A stretch of DNA of 52,262 bases from Anaerococcus sp. (GCA_022780515.1 JALEUV010000071.1:1-52262), one strand, 5' to 3'; shown: positions 40,632-49,295, numbered from the stretch's first letter. The notes: a model not told the origin generated them from the letters alone. Numbers and translations: made by a program.

Positions 40632-40696
40632 GTCCATTTTTATCTCATGAACAGCATATGAAAGTCCTTTCAAAAATATAATAAATGCCTTAGATA

Positions 40697-40730
40697 AGAA
40701 AAAGAGATAAGACCCAGTACGGATCCTATC
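40697..40730 (-). terminator. Terminator of cls
   Basis: On the reverse strand GATAGGATCC (40730-40721) pairs with GGGTCTTATC (40715-40706), ten pairs with two wobbles, followed by TCTTTTTC. Confidence 0.82.
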
Positions 40731-40758
40731 CCATATAATTTATCAATTTATTATTTTC

Positions 40759-42345
40759 CTACATCAAAACACCAAATGGCTTAGCAAGTTTACCTACTAT
40801 CTTGTAGCCTAGTTTGATATTTTCAGCATCTTTTTTAGTGATTTCTATTCCTATTTGGAAGAATATTTTGAAGTCCTCTTCGATTTGCTCGATTGCCTCA
40901 GCGTCATACATCAAGACCCCACATTCGAAGTTATGGAAGAGAGACCTATGGTCAACATTTACAGTACCTACCATAGCGACCTTGCCATCTGATAGCCATA
41001 CCTTGGAATGGACAAAGCCTGGAGTATATTCTATAATCCTAACTCCCGCCTTTATTAGTTCCTTGTAGTTATCTTGGGTTAGGGCAAAGACTATCTTCTT
41101 ATCAGGTATATGAGGCACACAGATTCTTACATCTACTCCCCTATGGCTTGCAAGTTTGAGTCCATTCATTATTTCATCATCTATGATGAGATAAGGTGTC
41201 ATAAGGTAGAGGTAGGATTTGGATGAATAAATCATATCCATAAGGATGCTCTTGGATACGGCTTCATCATCTAATGGGTTATCAGAAAATGGTATATAGG
41301 TTCCCCTACCCTCTTCATATGGGTAATTCTTTAGGTAAGGGAAGAAGTCCTCTACCCTATCTCCAGTTGAATCCCATATTGAGAGGAAGAGAATAGTAAA
41401 GGCATTGACTGCTGATCCTTCTACCCTTACACCACAGTCCTTCCAGTGGCCAAATCTCTCATACTCATTGATATATTCGTCAGCTAAGTTGATACCACCT
41501 GTATAGGCAAGTTTTCCATCAACAACCATAATCTTCCTATGGTCCCTATTGTTTAGGTAGGTAGAAATTATAGGATACATCTTAGAAAATACCCTACATT
41601 CTATACCAAGGGATTCTACTTCTTCGACAAAATTAGGTTTGAGCCTGGTGATAAAGTTACTACCATCTATCAAGAGTCTAACCTTGACCCCTTCATTTAC
41701 CTTCTTGACTAGCTCTTCTAGGAGGCTCCCCCACATTAAGCCGTAGTCGACTATAAAAAATTCCAAAAAGATAAATTCCTTGGCACTTCTTATATCATCT
41801 ACCATAGCTTCAAACATATCATCTCCAACCTTAAAATAAGTTGACTTAGTATCCTTGAAGGCTTGGAAATGGCATACTTTGTCCAAGTAGTTGGCTATTG
41901 GGTAGAAGGAGCTTTCATTTTCTTTTATATAGTGGTAAAGCTCTGGCTTATCGTCCACATAATTTTGTGACTCATGGTAGATATCAACTACCTTTTGTTG
42001 CTCCATCCTATAACCAAGGCTTCTGTGGCTAAGGGCAAAGAGGATAATACCAAATATTGGAAATATTGCTATAAGTAGTAGCCAGGAGTTTTTATTTTCA
42101 CTTGATACAGAGTTCATATTAATAATTACCATCATCAAGATAACCCTAACTAAAGCATTACCTCCTATGGTTAGAGTTATATTTGGTTTCAAGCGATTGT
42201 AAATAAAAACCATAAGCATGATTTGGGCTAGTACTATAAATAGAAACAAGCCGGCACGTGAAAAAATTAGGCTGAAAATTCCCTTCTTGGTTTTTTCAAC
42301 ATATTTATTTTCATTTATTTTGTTTACAATTTCTGATCTTTTCAT
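40759..42345 (-). CDS. cls: Cardiolipin synthase (phospholipase D type)
   Basis: The 528-residue protein has two or three N-terminal membrane helices (GLFLFIVLAQIMLMVFIYN near residue 32; WLLLIAIFPIFGIILFALS near 88) and two HKD motifs: HRKIMVVDGKLAYTGG near 267 and HSKVWLSDGKVAMVGT near 447. It condenses two phosphatidylglycerols to cardiolipin and glycerol at the membrane. The ATG at 42345 has no Shine-Dalgarno. A TATAAT on the same strand ends seven bases upstream, so transcription may begin at the A of the ATG and the mRNA may be leaderless. No alternative start with a ribosome site was found. Confidence 0.95.
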   Translation of the reverse strand: MKRSEIVNKINENKYVEKTKKGIFSLIFSRAGLFLFIVLAQIMLMVFIYNRLKPNITLTIGGNALVRVILMMVIINMNSVSSENKNSWLLLIAIFPIFGIILFALSHRSLGYRMEQQKVVDIYHESQNYVDDKPELYHYIKENESSFYPIANYLDKVCHFQAFKDTKSTYFKVGDDMFEAMVDDIRSAKEFIFLEFFIVDYGLMWGSLLEELVKKVNEGVKVRLLIDGSNFITRLKPNFVEEVESLGIECRVFSKMYPIISTYLNNRDHRKIMVVDGKLAYTGGINLADEYINEYERFGHWKDCGVRVEGSAVNAFTILFLSIWDSTGDRVEDFFPYLKNYPYEEGRGTYIPFSDNPLDDEAVSKSILMDMIYSSKSYLYLMTPYLIIDDEIMNGLKLASHRGVDVRICVPHIPDKKIVFALTQDNYKELIKAGVRIIEYTPGFVHSKVWLSDGKVAMVGTVNVDHRSLFHNFECGVLMYDAEAIEQIEEDFKIFFQIGIEITKKDAENIKLGYKIVGKLAKPFGVLM

Positions 42346-42351
42346 AATTTT

Positions 42352-42357
42352 ATTATA
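42352..42357 (-). promoter_or_regulatory. -10 box of cls, directly before the start codon
   Basis: On the reverse strand TATAAT (42357-42352) is followed by AAAATT and then ATG at 42345. A poor -35 (TTTAAA, about 17 bases upstream) is present. Confidence 0.6.
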
Positions 42358-42433
42358 TCAAATTTCATTGGCTTTTTAAATACTTGTTTGACTTAAAGTG
42401 GATATAATCATAAGATATAAGTTGAGGTGTTTT

Positions 42434-43177
42434 ATGAAAAAAATATTGGTTATAAATGATTTTGTTTCTTTGGGTAAAATGGCAGGCAAGATGATGGACG
42501 CTATCCTATCATACAAGAACTACGATGTCTTTTTCCTACCAACTGCCCTTATTGCAAACAACTTTTCTTATGGAAAAAATGCAGAACTTGATACTACAGA
42601 ATACCTAAAGTCAGCCCTTGATAATTGGGAGGACATAGGTTTTAAATTCGACCTTATCTTTATTGGTTATATCAACTCAAAAGAACAAAAGGATATCTTG
42701 ATCGATTATATAAATAAGCTTTCTTACAAGCCAACAATCTTTGTAGACCCTATTATGGGAGATGATGGAAGTCTTTATAAGGGCCTAGATCAGTCCATGG
42801 TCGATAACTACAAGGACCTAGTCAAAATTGCTGACCTAATAAGTCCTAACCAAACAGAAGCAGAGCTTTTGAATATGGACCTTAAGTCCCTTGGCATATC
42901 CTACTTCATAACTTCAAAAAACGAAGGAGACAAGTACTTTGTAGAAGGCTTTGACAAGGAAGAATTCACTATCCCTTTTGAGAAGCTCCCAGGAAGACTT
43001 ACAGGAACTGGAGATATGTTCGATGGATTTTTGATAATATATCTCCTAGAGGGAAAATCCTTAGAAGAAGCGGGCAAAAAAACAGTAGAGCTAATCTCTA
43101 AGATCTACAAGCTCGCCATAGAAGAAGCTTCTAATGAAAATATCAATATAGAAAGATACCTCTATCTAATGGATTAG
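42434..43177 (+). CDS. Pyridoxal/pyridoxine kinase (PdxK/PdxY-like)
   Basis: The 247-residue ribokinase-fold protein starts MKKILVINDFVSLGKMAG. FVDPIMGDDGSLYKG near residue 108 and LISPNQTEAELL near 135 are the pyridoxal kinase patterns, and LTGTGDMFDGFLI near 193 gives the anion hole and catalytic aspartate. It should phosphorylate vitamin B6 vitamers to feed PLP enzymes. A longer form from 42398 is possible, but GAGGTG before the ATG at 42434 favours this start. A MATE exporter gene follows after ten bases, so they are probably co-transcribed. Confidence 0.87.
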   Translation: MKKILVINDFVSLGKMAGKMMDAILSYKNYDVFFLPTALIANNFSYGKNAELDTTEYLKSALDNWEDIGFKFDLIFIGYINSKEQKDILIDYINKLSYKPTIFVDPIMGDDGSLYKGLDQSMVDNYKDLVKIADLISPNQTEAELLNMDLKSLGISYFITSKNEGDKYFVEGFDKEEFTIPFEKLPGRLTGTGDMFDGFLIIYLLEGKSLEEAGKKTVELISKIYKLAIEEASNENINIERYLYLMD

Positions 43178-43187
43178 AAAGCCTATC

Positions 43188-44528
43188 GTGGAGTATAAAA
43201 CATATTTTAAAAAAGCCCTAGCAGTTGCCTGGCCTGCCCTCTTGGAATTTTTCTTTACATCCCTAGCTGACATCATAGATACCTTTATGGTTTCAGGTCT
43301 TGGGCCAAGTGCTGTCGCTGCTGTAGGCCTTACCACCCAGCCCAAATTTATAGCCCTTTCGGTATTTTTCGCTATAAATGCTGCTGTAAGTGCCTTGGTA
43401 GCTAGAAGACAAGGGGAAGAAGATCGTAAGGCAGCCAACCTTACCTTGATTACCGCTATCTACATTACCTTAGCCTTTGTAGTAATAGCTGATTTGATTC
43501 TGATGCCCCTCTCATCATCCATCTTGCGTTTTGCTGGATCATCTCCAGATACCCATGACCTAGCTAATTCCTATTACCTAATAATCATGGGAGGGATAGT
43601 ATTTAATGCCCTATCTACCTTGATAAACGCTGGACACAGGGGATGTGGTAACACAAGGATTGCCTTCATATCAAACCTAGTAAGCTCCCTTGTAAATATT
43701 ACCTTCAACTACCTACTTATTTATGGAAACTTCGGCTTTCCAAAGCTTGGTATAAGGGGAGCGGCAATAGCTACAGTCCTTGGAACCTTTATAGCAACCC
43801 TAATGTGCCTTTTATCATTAACTAGGAAAGATTCCTACCTTAACTTTAGGTGGATCAAGAAGGCAAACTTCGCCTTTAGCAAGAAGGTGGCAAGGTCTAT
43901 TGGAGGCCTAGGCTTTAATATCCTTGTAGAAAATGTTTCAATGAGGATAGGATTTTTCATAACTGCAGTTACAGCAGCAAAACTAGGAACAGATTCCTTT
44001 GCAGCCCACAATGTCGGTATGAACCTCCTATCTATGACCTTCTCCTTTGGTAATGGTATGCAAGTAGCATCCATATCCCTTACAGGAAATGCCCTAGGTG
44101 CTGGCAAGAAAAAACTCGCCATGGTCTATGGCAAGGTATGCCAAAGAATTGGCCTTATAATCTCCATAATCACATCTATTATCCTACTCGCATTTGGAGA
44201 TAAGATCTTCTACCTCTTCTTTGCTGAGAGCCATATAGTAGAAAAGGGAGAGCTAATAGTGAGGTTCTTGACTGTTATAGTCCTCCTCCAAATATCCCAA
44301 GTAATCTATGGAGGATGCTTGAGGGCTGCTGGAGATGTAAAATACCCCCTCTTTGTAGCCTTAATCTCTGTAACCTTTATAAGGTCAGCCGTAACGCTCC
44401 TATCAGTAAACATCCTAGGACTAGGACTTGCTGGAATCTGGCTAGGAATATTGTCAGACCAAGCATCAAGATTTATCTTACTAAGACATAGGTTTAACAA
44501 GGGAGATTGGCTAAATTACGAAATTTAA
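43188..44528 (+). CDS. MATE-family multidrug/Na+ efflux transporter
   Basis: The 446-residue protein has twelve membrane helices in two homologous halves. It begins EYKTYFKKALAVAWPALLEF; IDTFMVSGLGPSAVAAVGL in helix 1-2 and the matching FAAHNVGMNLLSMTFSFGNG in the second half are MATE (DinF/NorM) patterns. It should export cationic drugs or metabolites in exchange for Na+ or H+. The start is GTG at 43188 with only a weak ribosome site; its position ten bases after the kinase stop suggests translational coupling. Confidence 0.93.
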   Translation: MEYKTYFKKALAVAWPALLEFFFTSLADIIDTFMVSGLGPSAVAAVGLTTQPKFIALSVFFAINAAVSALVARRQGEEDRKAANLTLITAIYITLAFVVIADLILMPLSSSILRFAGSSPDTHDLANSYYLIIMGGIVFNALSTLINAGHRGCGNTRIAFISNLVSSLVNITFNYLLIYGNFGFPKLGIRGAAIATVLGTFIATLMCLLSLTRKDSYLNFRWIKKANFAFSKKVARSIGGLGFNILVENVSMRIGFFITAVTAAKLGTDSFAAHNVGMNLLSMTFSFGNGMQVASISLTGNALGAGKKKLAMVYGKVCQRIGLIISIITSIILLAFGDKIFYLFFAESHIVEKGELIVRFLTVIVLLQISQVIYGGCLRAAGDVKYPLFVALISVTFIRSAVTLLSVNILGLGLAGIWLGILSDQASRFILLRHRFNKGDWLNYEI

Positions 44529-44554
44529 TAATCCAATTGAAAAGAGCAATACAA

Positions 44555-44598
44555 AACGGAAGGAATTTCTTAGCAAAACATTTCTTCCGTTCTTATAT
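44555..44598. terminator. Bidirectional terminator between MATE and PHP genes
   Basis: AACGGAAGGAAT (44555-44566) pairs with ATTTCTTCCGTT (44580-44591) with one wobble; a T-rich run follows on the forward strand and TTTTG on the reverse. Confidence 0.78.
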
Positions 44599-44600
44599 TT

Positions 44601-45431
44601 TTATTTAATTTTCTTGATGCCTTCTAGCAAGTTTTCAAATTCTTCTTGGCTTAGGCCGTATTGTCCAAAGCTTGTTTTCTTTGGATCGTGGAAGTCTGAT
44701 CCTCCACTAATTAGGAGGTTGTACTCTCTAGCATATTTTTTACTTGTGAGGAAGTCTTCTTCCCTACCCCTACTGTGGTTAACTTCTATTCCCCTAAGGC
44801 CGTAGCCTAGATATTTTTTGATTTCGCTATAGTTATCATATAGGAAGGGGTGGGCTATGAAGGGGATGGATCCATCTTCTAATGCTGCTTCTATCCCTTT
44901 TTTGACATCAATGTAGCCCATCTTGCGGTTTTTGGTCTTATCCTTTTGGCCACCAAAGATGTTTTTGTAGGTAAAGAAGTCTCTCTTTTCTGGATACCTA
45001 TCCCTTAGGTATTCGAGGATGTTTGACTTAAATACTATGGAGTAGGGAGAATATTTTTTTACTCTAGGGTAGTCTATGTCATAGCCTTCTGCTTGGAGTT
45101 TTTTGATTGACTCCTTGTGGTTTTCTTCCCTACTTGCTAGCGTCCTATCACATACTTCCTTGATGTGGGGCGACTCATCTTTTAGGAACAAGGCTAGGAT
45201 ATGGACTTTCTTGTCTACCTCATAGTCATAGCAGCTCATCTCGACCCCCTTGACTAGGTCTATGCCAAGTTTATTAGCCTTAGTTTTGACTAGGTCAAGG
45301 TGGTCAAACTTATCATGGTCGGTTAGGGCTAGGACCCTTATGCCTGAGTCCTTGGCAAGCTCTAGGAGCTCGTCTATATCTAGGAGGCCATCGCTATATC
45401 TAGAATGGCTGTGCAAGTCTGCATATATCAT
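44601..45431 (-). CDS. PHP-domain phosphoesterase
   Basis: The 276-residue protein has the PHP metal motifs in order: DLHSHSRYSDG near residue 5, LTDHDKFD near 37, a glutamate in GVEMSCYDY near 62, FIAHPFLYD near 190 and ISGGSDFHD near 245. This is the pattern of 3',5'-nucleoside bisphosphate phosphatases (YciV/RnaseAM type), which break down pAp-type nucleotides and RNA ends. The exact substrate is inferred. GAGG seven bases before the ATG fits the start. It is a single gene next to veg on the same strand. Confidence 0.88.
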   Translation of the reverse strand: MIYADLHSHSRYSDGLLDIDELLELAKDSGIRVLALTDHDKFDHLDLVKTKANKLGIDLVKGVEMSCYDYEVDKKVHILALFLKDESPHIKEVCDRTLASREENHKESIKKLQAEGYDIDYPRVKKYSPYSIVFKSNILEYLRDRYPEKRDFFTYKNIFGGQKDKTKNRKMGYIDVKKGIEAALEDGSIPFIAHPFLYDNYSEIKKYLGYGLRGIEVNHSRGREEDFLTSKKYAREYNLLISGGSDFHDPKKTSFGQYGLSQEEFENLLEGIKKIK

Positions 45432-45462
45432 AATTACCTCTTTTCTGTTTAGCCTTCAAAAC

Positions 45463-45490
45463 AAAAGACCCATAGCATAAGCTACAGGCC
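45463..45490 (-). terminator. Terminator of veg
   Basis: On the reverse strand GGCCTGTAGC (45490-45481) pairs with GCTATGGGTC (45476-45467), ten pairs with three wobbles, around a four-base loop, then TTTTGTTTTG. Confidence 0.75.
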
Positions 45491-45496
45491 TTCTTC

Positions 45497-45736
45497 TTAG
45501 TTAGCTGCCTTTAGTTTGACAGCAGATGTCAAAATATCTGAATAAGTATATGATACTGTTCTTTCGACATCGAAATCGTTACTAATTTTTACTGTAAATA
45601 CACTAGGAAAGGCGTTAACTATAACTCCAGTGTCAACCTTGACACGTTTCCTTCCCATATCAGCTTTGAGAATAACTTCCTTACCAACACTTTTCTTTAC
45701 TTCGTTTCTAATATCTTGAACTGATTTGTGTGCCAT
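45497..45736 (-). CDS. veg: Veg family protein
   Basis: The 79-residue protein begins MAHKSVQDIRNEVKKSVGKE and contains GRKRVKVDTGVIVNAFPSVF and TVSYTYSDILTSAVKL, matching Bacillus subtilis Veg over its full length. Veg is a small, abundantly expressed protein linked to biofilm matrix control. AGAGGATG before the start gives the ribosome site. Two near-consensus sigma-A promoters lie upstream, in line with the very strong veg promoter of Bacillus. Confidence 0.95.
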   Translation of the reverse strand: MAHKSVQDIRNEVKKSVGKEVILKADMGRKRVKVDTGVIVNAFPSVFTVKISNDFDVERTVSYTYSDILTSAVKLKAAN

Positions 45737-45767
45737 TTAATCATCCTCTCATTCGATTCTATTAACA

Positions 45768-45796
45768 ATTATACTATGGCCACAAGCCTCTGTCAA
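45768..45796 (-). promoter_or_regulatory. Proximal veg promoter
   Basis: On the reverse strand TTGACA (45796-45791), 17 bases, TATAAT (45773-45768): a perfect sigma-A consensus. Confidence 0.92.
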
Positions 45797-45807
45797 GTTA
45801 AAGATTT

Positions 45808-45835
45808 ATTATACATTAGTCTTTACTATTGTCAA
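45808..45835 (-). promoter_or_regulatory. Distal veg promoter
   Basis: On the reverse strand TTGACA (45835-45830), 16 bases, TATAAT (45813-45808). It lies just past the htpG stop, 40 bases upstream of the proximal promoter. Confidence 0.82.
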
Positions 45836-45840
45836 ATATT

Positions 45841-47697
45841 TTATATTAATTTCCAGATATTTTTTGTAAATTGTACCGGATCTTCTATATCTAGGCCTTC
45901 GATGAGCCTTGCTTGATCATATAGAAGGGATATAAGCTCTTTGGCCTTATCCTTATCATCTTCATAGGCCTTGGTTAAAAGTTCGTAAGCCTTGGAAGAT
46001 TTATTGATTTCTAAGACCTTATCAGCCTTGACTCTAACAGGACTTACTTGACCCTTGAGGTTTTTTTCCATCTCTATTGATACATCTCCCCTTTGTTTAA
46101 TCATTGATGGGAGGTCCTTTAATTTATCTGATAGTTTTACATCTACTACATCATCAGGGGTGTTTCCCTTTATGAAGTCTATTAGTCCCTTGGTCTCTGT
46201 CTCTTCGCTTTCTTCCTTTTCTTCGCTATCGTCTTGGTTGATTGATTTAAAGGCTAAGTCCTCGTAGTCTCTTAGCATCTTGATTAGGAATTCATCAATC
46301 CTTTGATCAAGTAAGAGGACATCCCTGCCTTCTTCCACCATGGTTAGGGCTGGGGTGTTCTTAATCTTGTCGATACTATCGCCTACTGCATAGAGGATTT
46401 CTGTATTTGTTGACTTCATATTATCCTTGTATTCTTTAAGGCTAATTAACTTATCTTCTCTTAGAGAGTAGAATAAGAGCAAGTCTTGGAGGTCTTCCTT
46501 CTTTGACCCGTAGGATTCATAGATTGATGCCTTGATATTGTTGCCAAATTCCTTAAAAAATTTCTCGTACTTGTCCCTATCATTTTTGAGGAGGTCTTCT
46601 AGGTGGGTCTTGATTTTCTTGTTGACTTGCTTGGCTATTAGCATAACTTGCCTATCTTGTTGGAGGGTTTCCCTTGATATATTTAGCTTGATATCATCAC
46701 TTTCTACCACACCCTTGACAAATGAATAGGCATCATCAACTATATCCTCGCTCTTTTCCATAATTTTTACCCCATGGGAGTATAGCTCAAGGCCCTTCTT
46801 GTAGTCCTTAGAATAGTAATCAAATGGAGCCTTTTGTGGGATGTATATTAGTCCTCTTACATTGATAAGTCCCTCTACATTAAAGTGGATCCAAGAAAGT
46901 GGCTTATCGAAGCCGTAGCGACTTTCCATATAGAAGTTCTCATAGTCCTCATCGCTTAGGTCCTTCTTATCCTTCTTCCAAATAGGCTTATCAGAATTAA
47001 GGATGTCATAGTCCTTGTAGTCTTCGTATTTTGGATCATCCTCTGTAGAATCTTCTGCCACCCTTGTCTTAGTAACTAGCATCTTGATTGGGTACCTGAT
47101 GTAGTTAGAATACCTGTTGACAAGCTCTCTTAACCTATATTGGTCAAGGAATTGGTCATAATCAAAGTCTTCTCCTGATTCCTTTAGGTAGAGGGTTATA
47201 TCTGTACCAGGAGTCGCCTTTTTGCTTTCAGTGATTTCAAATCCTTCAGCATTCTCACTCTCCCACTTGTAGGCCTTATCTTCCCCAAACTTCTTGGTCT
47301 CAACTACTATCCTATCAGCTACCATAAAGGCAGAATAAAAGCCCACACCAAATTGGCCTATTAGCTCATTTAAATCAGAAGATTCAACTGACTCCCTAAA
47401 GGCTTCTGTACCGGACTTGGCAATAGTTCCTAGGTTCTCTACTAGGTCTTCTTCATTCATACCAATACCGGTATCCCTTATGGTAAGAGTCCTCTCATCT
47501 TCATTAGGGATAAGTTCGATATAATAATTATCCTTGTTGGTAGGATTATCAGACTTAAGATCCATATAATAAAGCTTATCTATGGCATCTGATCCATTTG
47601 AGATAAGCTCCCTCAAAAATATTTCTTTATTAGTATAAATGGAATTTATCATTAAATCCATTACTTTTTTGGCTTCTGCCTTAAATTCTTTTTTCAT
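45841..47697 (-). CDS. htpG: Hsp90-family chaperone HtpG
   Basis: The 618-residue protein starts MKKEFKAEAKKVMDLMINSI and has the GHKL ATPase motifs: ELISNGSDAIDKL near residue 32, IRDTGIGMNEEDL near 78, IGQFGVGFYSAFMVADRIVV near 114 and GTDITLYLK near 165. The middle domain (YIPQKAPFD, NISRETLQQDRQ) and C-terminal dimerisation domain are complete. It is an ATP-driven chaperone of the cytoplasm. A CIRCE element directly between the -10 box and the ribosome site implies HrcA repression and heat induction. AAGGAGG precedes the ATG. Confidence 0.97.
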   Translation of the reverse strand: MKKEFKAEAKKVMDLMINSIYTNKEIFLRELISNGSDAIDKLYYMDLKSDNPTNKDNYYIELIPNEDERTLTIRDTGIGMNEEDLVENLGTIAKSGTEAFRESVESSDLNELIGQFGVGFYSAFMVADRIVVETKKFGEDKAYKWESENAEGFEITESKKATPGTDITLYLKESGEDFDYDQFLDQYRLRELVNRYSNYIRYPIKMLVTKTRVAEDSTEDDPKYEDYKDYDILNSDKPIWKKDKKDLSDEDYENFYMESRYGFDKPLSWIHFNVEGLINVRGLIYIPQKAPFDYYSKDYKKGLELYSHGVKIMEKSEDIVDDAYSFVKGVVESDDIKLNISRETLQQDRQVMLIAKQVNKKIKTHLEDLLKNDRDKYEKFFKEFGNNIKASIYESYGSKKEDLQDLLLFYSLREDKLISLKEYKDNMKSTNTEILYAVGDSIDKIKNTPALTMVEEGRDVLLLDQRIDEFLIKMLRDYEDLAFKSINQDDSEEKEESEETETKGLIDFIKGNTPDDVVDVKLSDKLKDLPSMIKQRGDVSIEMEKNLKGQVSPVRVKADKVLEINKSSKAYELLTKAYEDDKDKAKELISLLYDQARLIEGLDIEDPVQFTKNIWKLI

Positions 47698-47706
47698 ATT
47701 TCCTCC

Positions 47707-47733
47707 TTAGCACTCTACATCTTTGACTGCTAA
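47707..47733. promoter_or_regulatory. CIRCE element (HrcA operator) of htpG
   Basis: TTAGCACTC (47707-47715), nine bases, GACTGCTAA (47725-47733). Compared with the consensus TTAGCACTC-N9-GAGTGCTAA there is one mismatch. It sits between the htpG -10 box and overlaps the edge of the Shine-Dalgarno, the usual place for HrcA control. Confidence 0.88.
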
Positions 47734-47734
47734 C

Positions 47735-47762
47735 ATTATACTAAGAAGTTAAATTATTTCAA
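47735..47762 (-). promoter_or_regulatory. Promoter of htpG
   Basis: On the reverse strand TTGAAA (47762-47757), 16 bases, TATAAT (47740-47735). The CIRCE element starts one base downstream of the -10 box. Confidence 0.78.
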
Positions 47763-47763
47763 T

Positions 47764-48414
47764 CTAAGATAGGTAAATATAATTACCAAAGAACATAGAA
47801 AAAGCCGCTATTACTATAAATATATGAAAAATCGCGTGGTTATAAGGAAGGTCCTTCCTAGAATATAGGTAGGCTCCCAGGGTATAAAAAATTCCCCCGA
47901 CTAGCAAATAGATCAAAAATCCCACACCAATTTGCTTATAGATTTGGTAAACCAAAAATACTGAAATCCATCCCATAATTATATAGATGGCCATGGCAAG
48001 CCCTGCAACTTTTTCTTCCATGCCTTTAGAAAAGGCAAGAGCATTCATAAGGATGCCAATGATTGCGAGAATCCACACCACAATAAAGATCACATTGGAT
48101 AGGCTACTCTTAAGACCTATTAAAGTAACAGGACTAAAAGAGCCTGCAATGGTCAGATAAATCACCGAATGGTCGATTGCCCTAAAAATCTTCCTAAGCT
48201 TCTCATCCCTCATAGAGTGATAGAGACTTGATGATAAAAACATAATAGCCACCGAAATAAAATAAAGGCTCCAGGCAAGGCCTCCCAAAAGATCTCCCTT
48301 CTTTACGACCTTTATAATAGTTGGCACAAAAGTTAGGATAGTGAGGATTAGGCCTAGGACATGGGTCCATATATTGATTCTCTCTTCTGTCTTTGAATAG
48401 AGCTTGGCTTTCAT
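47764..48414 (-). CDS. Hemolysin III / TrhA-type PAQR-family membrane protein
   Basis: The 216-residue protein has seven membrane helices. It starts with ERINIWTHVLGLILTIL, has SLYHSMRDEKLRKIFRAIDHS near residue 63 and NHAIFHIFIVIAAF near 193; the Ser/His, Asp-His and His-x3-His residues form the zinc site of the PAQR (adiponectin receptor) superfamily. In bacteria the family is called hemolysin III or TrhA and is linked to membrane energetics and lipid homeostasis rather than proven haemolysis. It overlaps the upstream two-helix protein gene by four bases. Confidence 0.92.
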   Translation of the reverse strand: MKAKLYSKTEERINIWTHVLGLILTILTFVPTIIKVVKKGDLLGGLAWSLYFISVAIMFLSSSLYHSMRDEKLRKIFRAIDHSVIYLTIAGSFSPVTLIGLKSSLSNVIFIVVWILAIIGILMNALAFSKGMEEKVAGLAMAIYIIMGWISVFLVYQIYKQIGVGFLIYLLVGGIFYTLGAYLYSRKDLPYNHAIFHIFIVIAAFSMFFGNYIYLS

Positions 48415-48767
48415 AGATCCTCCTCGCTTAATTCCTTGAGCCTCCTTGACTTTTCAACAAGTCTGTGTTGGACTTCCTTCCTTCTTGTTATCAGGCTTTC
48501 TTTATTATCCCTCATCTTGGCCCTCGCCCTAATTGTAATAAAACTAAGACTTGCCACAAATGTTATAATAAAAATCGCCATGGCCTGGTCCTTAGCAAAA
48601 GGCAAGAGCTGACTTACCAGCAAAACTCCTAGGGATATGCCCAAGGGAATAAAAAATAATTTAGTAAAGGGTAGGTTCTTGTCCAAAGAATTAAGCTCAA
48701 CTTGAATATCTTCAAGGATCTTCCTATCCTTCATTATATCTTCTAATAATTTTTCTCTACTTTCCAT
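48411..48767 (-). CDS. Small two-helix membrane protein with coiled-coil ends
   Basis: The 118-residue protein has an N-terminal charged helix (ESREKLLEDIMKDRKILEDI), two hydrophobic segments near residues 36-56 and 63-80 (LFFIPLGISLGVLLVSQLL; AMAIFIITFVASLSFITI) and a basic C-terminal coiled-coil helix ending RRLKELSEEDL. No family is recognised. The ATGA overlap with the TrhA-type gene says the two are made together. A regulatory or scaffold role for that membrane protein is possible but not shown. Confidence 0.75.
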   Translation of the reverse strand: MESREKLLEDIMKDRKILEDIQVELNSLDKNLPFTKLFFIPLGISLGVLLVSQLLPFAKDQAMAIFIITFVASLSFITIRARAKMRDNKESLITRRKEVQHRLVEKSRRLKELSEEDL

Positions 48768-48827
48768 AATAATCTCCTAACTTTATTATACATTTTTATG
48801 AACTTTATCAATCCCTAGTAAAACGCT

Positions 48828-48855
48828 TTGAATTCATATAGATTTATGGTAAAAT
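48828..48855 (+). promoter_or_regulatory. Promoter of the DUF1858 gene
   Basis: TTGAAT (48828-48833), 16 bases, TAAAAT (48850-48855) preceded by TGG, giving an extended -10. Confidence 0.72.
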
Positions 48856-48878
48856 AAATATTAGTTAGGAGGTCGAAT

Positions 48879-49106
48879 ATGGCTTTACAAGATAATAAAA
48901 CAAGCGATACAACAAAGAAACAAGAAATCACCAGAGATATGATCATAGGTGAGATTATTCAAATAAAACCAGAGGCTATCAACACCTTATTAATGGCAGG
49001 TATGGGATGCATTGCATGTCCATCTTCCCTATACGAGAGCCTAGAAGAAGCCTGCATGGTTCACGGTATGGACATTGACTATCTCTTAGAAGAGCTAAAT
49101 AAATAA
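48879..49106 (+). CDS. DUF1858 redox-disulfide protein
   Basis: The 75-residue protein has a DUF1858 domain: ITRDMIIGEIIQIKPEAINT, then GMGCIACPSSLYESLEEAC. The CxxC pair (C43, C46 of GMGCIACP) and the later cysteine are the features that gave the family its description as a hybrid-cluster-protein-associated disulfide domain. A redox or metal-sulfur role in an anaerobe is likely. AGGAGG lies seven bases before the ATG. It is a single gene with its own promoter and terminator. Confidence 0.9.
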   Translation: MALQDNKTSDTTKKQEITRDMIIGEIIQIKPEAINTLLMAGMGCIACPSSLYESLEEACMVHGMDIDYLLEELNK

Positions 49107-49146
49107 GGGCTTAACTTATTAAGTAAATATAATATACAGAAGCAAG

Positions 49147-49180
49147 GAACCGGGTGGAGTGCATACCCGGTTCTTTTTTT
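49147..49180 (+). terminator. Terminator of the DUF1858 gene
   Basis: GAACCGGGT (49147-49155) pairs perfectly with ACCCGGTTC (49165-49173), then seven Ts. The remaining spacer to 49295 shows nothing recognisable. Confidence 0.92.
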
Positions 49181-49295
49181 ATTCTCGATCCTTTATAAGC
49201 CTATATAGGATACTTGCTAACTCCCAGGATTTGCCGGAAGAAAATTAAGTATATTTGACTATCCCAACAAAAGCCTAATTGGCAATTACTTTATC

